DNA of 7,709 nucleotides from an uncultured Clostridia bacterium (GTDB taxonomy: Bacteria > Bacillota_A > Clostridia > TANB77 > CAG-508). The translations under genes were made by a program, and so were the position numbers. The notes beneath the pieces were generated by a model that saw only the letters and a list, made by a program, of their open reading frames with translations, searched no databases and was not told where the DNA came from. The stretch is from assembly GCA_947628335.1 (NCBI GenBank), contig CANQZT010000070.1, forward strand, positions 1 through 7,709, given 5' to 3'. Shown in pieces: positions 5,802-7,709 of this stretch (its first letter is position 1; each line of letters starts with the position of its first letter).

Positions 5802-6806
5802 ATGCAAAAAATAGGAAAACAAACAGTTAAATTTGATACTCCTCCTACAATTTCACAAACTGCTTCTATAGTTGGTCCAAAAGAAGCTGACGGACCTCTT
5901 GCCAGTTATTTCGATAATTGTCTAGAGGATGAATTTTGGGGTGAAAGTAGCTGGGAAAAAGCAGAAAGCAAAATTATTAAGGAAACTGTAAATATGGTAA
6001 TTGCAAAATCTGGTCTTGCAAATGAAGAAATAGACTACTGTTTTGCTGGAGATTTATTAAATCAATGTATTTCTTCAAGTTTTGGTTTACGAGAAATAAA
6101 TATTCCTTTTATTGGAATCTTCGGAGCATGTTCTACTTTTGTAGAAGCATTAATGCTTGCATCTATTTTCTTAGAAGGTGGCGCTGGAAAAAATGCAATA
6201 TGTGCAGCATCAAGTCACTTTTGCAGTGCTGAAAAGCAATTTAGATTTCCACTAGAACTTGGAAACCAAAGACCTCAATCTTCCCAATGGACAGTTACAG
6301 GTTCAGGTGCTGCAATTGTTTCTAAAGATGGTAACGGGCCATTTATTACTTGCATAACTCCTGGAAAAATTGTTGACATGGGAATAAAGGATGCAAATAA
6401 TATGGGCGCTGCAATGGCTCCTGCAGCTCTTGATACTTTACTTACACACTTTAAAGATACCGGTCGTGCACCAAGTTATTATGATGCTATTTTTACTGGT
6501 GATTTAGGTTATATTGGTAAAGAAATATTAATCGAACTTGCTCAAACAAAAGGATACAATATAAAATCTAATTATAATGACTGTGGAGTATTAATTTTTG
6601 ACAAAGATAAACAAGATACACATTCTGGTGGTAGTGGCTGTGCTTGTTGCGGTACAGTTTTTTCTGGATATATTTATAAAATGCTTCATCAAAAAAAATA
6701 TAAAAAAATATTACTTATTGCAACTGGTGCATTAACTAATGCTACTACTTCTCAACAAGGTGAATCTATTCCAGGAATTGCTCATGCAGTAGCAATTGAA
6801 TTATAA
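5802..6806 (+). CDS. spoVAD: Stage V sporulation protein AD, DPA-binding subunit
   Basis: SpoVAD is the soluble, membrane-associated subunit of the SpoVA complex that binds dipicolinic acid. It has a thiolase-like fold. The 334-residue product is full length (about 338 in Bacillus subtilis). Visible are the opening GKQTVKFDTPPTI, ADGPLASYFD (29-38), FAGDLLNQC (81-89), the thiolase-type nucleophile region FGACSTFVEA (Cys110), RPQSSQWTVTGSGA (157-170), FTGDLGYIGKEIL (231-243), and a cysteine-rich SGGSGCACCGTVFSG (275-289). The ATG at 5802 has AAAGGAAAGGTGAT immediately upstream. spoVAE begins 49 bases after the stop. No spoVAA, spoVAB or spoVAF is present, the usual reduced C-D-E arrangement of Clostridia. 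Nothing appears truncated. Confidence 0.97.
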   Translation: MQKIGKQTVKFDTPPTISQTASIVGPKEADGPLASYFDNCLEDEFWGESSWEKAESKIIKETVNMVIAKSGLANEEIDYCFAGDLLNQCISSSFGLREINIPFIGIFGACSTFVEALMLASIFLEGGAGKNAICAASSHFCSAEKQFRFPLELGNQRPQSSQWTVTGSGAAIVSKDGNGPFITCITPGKIVDMGIKDANNMGAAMAPAALDTLLTHFKDTGRAPSYYDAIFTGDLGYIGKEILIELAQTKGYNIKSNYNDCGVLIFDKDKQDTHSGGSGCACCGTVFSGYIYKMLHQKKYKKILLIATGALTNATTSQQGESIPGIAHAVAIEL

Positions 6807-6855
6807 AGATTTTAATCTTGTTATATATAAAAATAGAAAGGAAATATTAATTAAT

Positions 6856-7242
6856 ATGGATTTTTTTCAAAGTATTGATTGGATGCAATTATTAAGATGT
6901 TTTGTTGTGGGAGGTTTAATTTGTATTATTGGTCAAATCTTAATTGATAAAACAAAACTTACCCCTGCAAGAATATTAGTTATATTTGTTACAACTGGTG
7001 CAGTCCTTGGTGGTCTTGGAATCTACCAATACCTTATAGACTTTGCTGGATGTGGAGCAACAGTTCCTCTTACTGGATTTGGTAACGCCCTTGCAAAAGG
7101 TGCTATTGAGGAAGTTTCTAAGTCTGGCTTTATCGGTGCATTTATCGGTGGTACTAAAGCTGCTGCTGGAGGAATATCTGCTGCCATATTCTTTGGATAT
7201 ATCGCATCACTTATAGCAAAACCTAAAATGAAAAAACAATAA
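6856..7242 (+). CDS. spoVAE: Stage V sporulation protein AE (SpoVAEb type), DPA channel membrane subunit
   Basis: A small membrane subunit of the SpoVA channel, 128 residues from the ATG at 6856 and similar to Bacillus SpoVAEb. Hydrophobic segments lie at about 11-31, 39-56, 63-80 and 91-120. Family stretches are CFVVGGLICIIGQ (15-27) and GCGATVPLTGFGNALAKGAIEE (65-86), which mirror SpoVAC and show that the two are paralogues. An AGAAAGGAA ribosome binding site lies about 13 bases upstream of the ATG. A TTG at 6796 would add 20 residues overlapping the end of spoVAD, but those residues are polar, unlike the family, and lack a good site. It ends the operon and is followed by the bidirectional terminator. 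Confidence 0.95.
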   Translation: MDFFQSIDWMQLLRCFVVGGLICIIGQILIDKTKLTPARILVIFVTTGAVLGGLGIYQYLIDFAGCGATVPLTGFGNALAKGAIEEVSKSGFIGAFIGGTKAAAGGISAAIFFGYIASLIAKPKMKKQ

Positions 7243-7247
7243 TTGTA

Positions 7248-7286
7248 AAAAAACAAAGATTACTAAAAGCGTAATCTTTGTTTTTT
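7248..7286. terminator. Bidirectional intrinsic terminator between spoVAE and tuf
   Basis: A perfect 16-bp inverted repeat (7248-7263 and 7271-7286) with a 7-base loop begins 5 bases after the spoVAE stop. The left arm starts with a run of A and the right arm ends with a run of T, so on either strand the hairpin finishes in a T tract. It can therefore end the spoVA transcript from the left and the tuf transcript from the right. Confidence 0.92.
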
Positions 7287-7299
7287 ATTTTAATTTGAA

Positions 7300-7709
7300 T
7301 TATTCAATGATATCTGCAACGATTCCTGAACCTACTGTACGTCCACCTTCACGAATAGCGAATCTTAATCCTTTTTCAATAGCTATTGGAGTAATAAGTT
7401 CAATTGTCATTGAAACGTTATCTCCTGGCATAACCATTTCTGTTCCTGCAGGTAATTCGATAACTCCTGTAACGTCTGTTGTTCTGAAGTAGAATTGTGG
7501 TCTATATCCATTGAAGAATGGTGTATGACGTCCACCTTCTTCTTTTGTTAATACATATACTTCAGATGTGAATTTTGTATGTGGGTGAATTGTTCCTGGT
7601 TTTGCTAGTACTTGACCTCTTTCGATGTCTTTTCTATCTATACCTCTTAAAAGAACACCAATGTTATCTCCTGCTTCTGCTTGGTCTAGTAATTTTCTAA
7701 ACATTTCTA
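7300..7709 (-). CDS. tuf: Elongation factor Tu, C-terminal part
   Basis: EF-Tu is the GTPase that delivers aminoacyl-tRNA to the ribosome. Only the last 135 or so codons are present; the gene continues past the right edge. The fragment begins [22 protein letters not shown], part of domain 2, and continues with [34 protein letters not shown], the start of domain 3, through [19 protein letters not shown] and [38 protein letters not shown] to the end. The GTPase domain is outside the window. The internal ATG at 7702-7704 is not the start: the preceding codon is Glu, as in the family (EMFRK). The DNA is visibly less AT-rich than its neighbours, as expected of a highly expressed gene. Transcription converges with the spoVA operon. 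Confidence 0.98.
   Translation of the reverse strand, partial: EMFRKLLDQAEAGDNIGVLLRGIDRKDIERGQVLAKPGTIHPHTKFTSEVYVLTKEEGGRHTPFFNGYRPQFYFRTTDVTGVIELPAGTEMVMPGDNVSMTIELITPIAIEKGLRFAIREGGRTVGSGIVADIIE

Noticed and set aside
6796..6855. TTG start for spoVAE overlapping spoVAD
   Set aside because: The 20 added residues are polar and unlike the family; the ATG at 6856 gives the expected length.
7023..7256. Minus-strand open frame opposite spoVAE, and similar frames at 575-835, 1134-1367, 2796-3035, 4832-5056 and 7295-7492
   Set aside because: Each lies opposite or out of frame with a well-supported gene, has low-complexity or implausible composition, and has no family resemblance.
1..7709. CRISPR arrays, tRNA or rRNA genes, insertion sequences, phage genes
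   Set aside because: No spaced direct repeats, cloverleaf sequences, terminal inverted repeats, transposases or phage proteins were seen.

Overview
This is an AT-rich window from an endospore-forming member of the Bacillota, most likely class Clostridia. The evidence is the low GC content, strong AGGAGG-type ribosome binding sites, a spoVAC-spoVAD-spoVAE set, and a pilin with the ITLVALVITI-type N-terminus common in Clostridia. Genus and order cannot be told from the sequence.

Minus strand, 1-3451: a type IV pilus assembly operon. In transcription order it holds a fused pilM-pilN gene (actin-like cytoplasmic domain plus bitopic inner-membrane domain), pilO, a pilP-position lipidless membrane protein whose frame is broken once, a very short prepilin of 78 aa, and the start of a prepilin peptidase that runs off the left edge. 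A sigma-A-like promoter lies upstream of pilMN. PilM, N, O and the PilP-like protein would form the alignment platform, and the peptidase would process the pilin. The motor ATPases and PilC-type platform protein are not in the window.

Minus strand, 3635-4940: rsmB (16S rRNA m5C methyltransferase), broken by one frame change in the middle of the SAM-binding motif. Both frame breaks in the window need the same one-base correction and occur in the same pentamer (CTCGG on the coding strand). This suggests a shared cause, possibly sequence error.

Plus strand, 5076-7242: a dodecin-like gene followed closely by spoVAC, spoVAD and spoVAE, the core of the spore-core dipicolinic acid (DPA) channel. 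A sigma-G-like promoter candidate precedes the dodecin gene, so the dodecin looks like a forespore gene travelling with the DPA transporter. A perfect 16-bp stem at 7248-7286 serves as a terminator in both directions between spoVAE and the convergent tuf gene (EF-Tu), whose C-terminal third fills the right edge.

Most of the window is recognisable. I see no wholly unknown system. The points most worth checking are the dodecin-spoVA linkage, the matched frame breaks, and the unusual architecture of the pilus genes (fusion, Ser/Thr/Asn tails, headless pilin).
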